From assembly GCF_029626035.1 (NCBI RefSeq), contig NZ_JARUBE010000003.1:3286001-3350000 (forward strand): a DNA stretch of 64,000 nucleotides. The letters run 5' to 3'. The notes under the pieces are model-generated. The model was not told the DNA's origin, ran no database searches, and was given only the letters and a program-made list of their open reading frames with translations. Shown piece by piece: positions 62,670 to 64,000 of this stretch (the stretch's first letter is position 1; every line of letters starts with the position of its first letter). This stretch comes from Micromonospora sp. WMMD980. Its GTDB lineage: Bacteria; Actinomycetota; Actinomycetes; Mycobacteriales; Micromonosporaceae. Position numbers and translations under genes: made by a program.

Positions 62670-63536
62670 TCACCCGCCGATCGCGCCCAGCTCGGCGAGC
62701 GCGTCGGCGGGCAGGTCCAGGGCCGCGCCGGCGACGTTCTCGCGCAGGTGCGCGACCGAGGACGTGCCGGGGATGAGCAGGATGTTCGGCGAGCGGCGCA
62801 GCAACCAGGCCAGCGCGACGGCCATCGGCGTGGTGTCCAGTCGCTTCGCGACCCCGTCCAGGATGCCGGACTGCAACGGCGAGAAGCCGCCCAGCGGGAA
62901 GTAGGGCACGAACGCGACGCCCTGCCGGGCGGTGGTGTCGACCAACGCGTCGTCGGCGCGGTTGGCCAGGTTGTAGAGGTTCTGCACGCACACCACCGGG
63001 GCGATCGACTGAGCCTCGGCGAGTTGGTCCGCGGTGACCGTGCTCAGCCCCAGGTGCCGGATCAGCCCCTGCTCGCGCAGCTCGGCGAGCGCGCCGAACG
63101 GCTCGGCGACCGAGCCCGGCTCGGGGGTGTCGAAGCCGCCGACGCGCAGGTTCACCACGTCGAGCGCCTCGACACCGAGGCGGCGCAGGTTGTCGTGCAC
63201 CTGCTGGGTCAGCTCGGCCGGCGTGCGGGCGGGCGGCCACCCGCCCCGCTCGTCGCGGCGGTTGCCGACCTTGGTCACGATGTGCAGGTCGTCCGGGTAG
63301 GGCGCGAGCGCCGCACGGATGATCTCGTTGGTGACGTGCGGGCCGTAGAAATCCGCCGTGTCGATGTGCCGGATGCCCAGCTCGACCGCCGTCCGCAGCA
63401 CCGCCACGGCGGCGTCGCGGTCCCGGGGCGGGCCGAACACACCCGGACCGGCCAGTTGCATGGCGCCGTAACCCATCCGGGTCAGGGTGAGGTCGCCGAC
63501 CTGGTAGGCGCCTCCGGGAAGCTGCTCGCCGGTCAT
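62670..63536 (-). CDS. Aldo/keto reductase
   Basis: 288 residues from ATG 63536 (GGAAGGG upstream). TIM barrel: LTRMGYGAMQLAGPG, IDTADFYGPHVTNEI (Asp and Tyr), VTKVGN (Lys), LSTVTADQL, VAFVPYFPLGGF. The usual active-site His (LHWPD) is replaced by NLRVGG, a variant seen in a subset of the family. NADPH-dependent carbonyl reduction is expected; substrate unknown. Confidence 0.9.
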   Translation of the reverse strand: MTGEQLPGGAYQVGDLTLTRMGYGAMQLAGPGVFGPPRDRDAAVAVLRTAVELGIRHIDTADFYGPHVTNEIIRAALAPYPDDLHIVTKVGNRRDERGGWPPARTPAELTQQVHDNLRRLGVEALDVVNLRVGGFDTPEPGSVAEPFGALAELREQGLIRHLGLSTVTADQLAEAQSIAPVVCVQNLYNLANRADDALVDTTARQGVAFVPYFPLGGFSPLQSGILDGVAKRLDTTPMAVALAWLLRRSPNILLIPGTSSVAHLRENVAGAALDLPADALAELGAIGG

Positions 63537-63639
63537 GGTTCCCTTCCGCACGCCGGAGTCTCCGGCGGGCACCCCTCACGGTGCCCGCCGGCGGCCGGCG
63601 CAACCAGGCCCCGTCGATCCCAGGATCGGCGGGGCCGGG

Positions 63640-64000
63640 TCACCGGGGCCGGAGCAGCCCGCGCCCGGCCATGAAGGCGCGCAACGTCTCGGCGTCCGCG
63701 TCGGACATCAGCCGGCGCGGGATCACGGTCGCCGGCATCCGGCCGACGTGGACGATCCAGAACTCCGGATCGTCAGTCACCCGGGTGACGCCGTCCCAGG
63801 CGATGCCGCCGGACTCCGAGCCGCTGCGCATCATGATGTTGTCGTCGGTGATGTCGTAGCCGCCCTCGACGGCGTAGTTACCGGAGCGTCGCCGGGCACG
63901 CCACCGCACCCACGGCGCGTAGAGCATGGACAGCAGGCCGCCCAGGAGCAGCGCGGTCCACAGCGACGCGAACCGGTCGCCGGACCCGAGCGCCCACGAG
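63640..64000 (-). CDS. YcxB-like membrane protein, 5' partial at window edge
   Basis: At least 119 residues visible; the N-terminus lies beyond 64000. A hydrophobic helix (LWTALLLGGLLSMLYAPW) precedes a soluble domain with the pattern GGYDITDDNIMMRSGSESGGI, WDGVTRVTDDPEFWIVHVG and VIPRRLMSDADAETLRAFM, which fits the YcxB-like family. Function unknown. Confidence 0.75.
   Translation of the reverse strand, partial: SWALGSGDRFASLWTALLLGGLLSMLYAPWVRWRARRRSGNYAVEGGYDITDDNIMMRSGSESGGIAWDGVTRVTDDPEFWIVHVGRMPATVIPRRLMSDADAETLRAFMAGRGLLRPR

Overview
This is a GC-rich (roughly 73%) actinobacterial chromosomal window. XRE/DUF397 regulator pairs, leaderless promoters, a LacI-type operator upstream of a ricin-type lectin, DUF5753, abundant GTG starts and GTGA/ATGA gene overlaps point to Micromonosporaceae, most likely Micromonospora. 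That assignment is inference; there is no rRNA or tRNA gene to anchor it.

Region 1 (1-15307) is a biosynthetic operon running off the left edge. Six genes overlap by 4 nt each: an NRPS ending in A-PCP-thioesterase fused to an MFS exporter; an A-PCP-C NRPS; two TauD/SyrP-like Fe(II)/2-oxoglutarate oxygenases; an NRPS with a degenerate C domain, a glutamate-type A domain interrupted by an FkbM-like methyltransferase, then PCP-C-PCP; and a PLP gamma-family enzyme. The order matches AmbB-AmbC-AmbD-AmbE of the Pseudomonas aeruginosa pathway to L-2-amino-4-methoxy-trans-3-butenoic acid (AMB). I therefore propose an actinobacterial AMB-like (alkoxyvinylglycine) pathway in which the thioesterase (here with a Cys nucleophile) has moved to another NRPS, an MFS domain replaces the LysE exporter, and a PLP enzyme may give self-protection.

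Region 2 (15312-27652): an FeS-type photolyase/cryptochrome, two paralogous winged-helix regulators flanking a very large secreted S8 protease with kelch repeats, a DHFR-fold reductase, a STAS protein convergent with an ECF sigma factor, an FMN reductase, and a four-gene overlapping cassette (two DivIVA-like small proteins, a Cys-rich small protein, a flavohemoprotein-type reductase).

Region 3 (27858-31860): an XRE/DUF5753 regulator split by an IS3-family element, a 298-bp tandem duplication of DUF397 genes, gene fragments and a small P-loop ATPase.

Region 4 (32011-40861): a membrane glycosidase-like protein, a TolB-like protein with an MFS transporter, a secreted metallophosphoesterase, a HAD phosphatase and a CoaD-like protein.

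Region 5 (40884-45146) is a mobile/decayed island: an IS630 remnant, a lipoprotein, a trypsin-like protease gene split by a complete IS630-type element, then a ghost copy of the HAD-coaD locus.

Region 6 (45196-64000) is mostly housekeeping and accessory genes: D-amino-acid oxidase with a divergent LysR regulator, an ArsR-SRPBCC-NTF2 operon, pyrE, a sulfotransferase, a TetR gene split by an IS5-type element, PAP2 phosphatase, methyltransferase, a membrane solute-binding protein operon, a secreted lectin, a GntR gene with an in-frame amber codon and an aldo/keto reductase. A YcxB-like gene runs off the right edge. Removing each of the three insertion sequences plus one target duplication restores an open frame exactly, so all three insertions look recent. 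No CRISPR array, rRNA or tRNA was seen.
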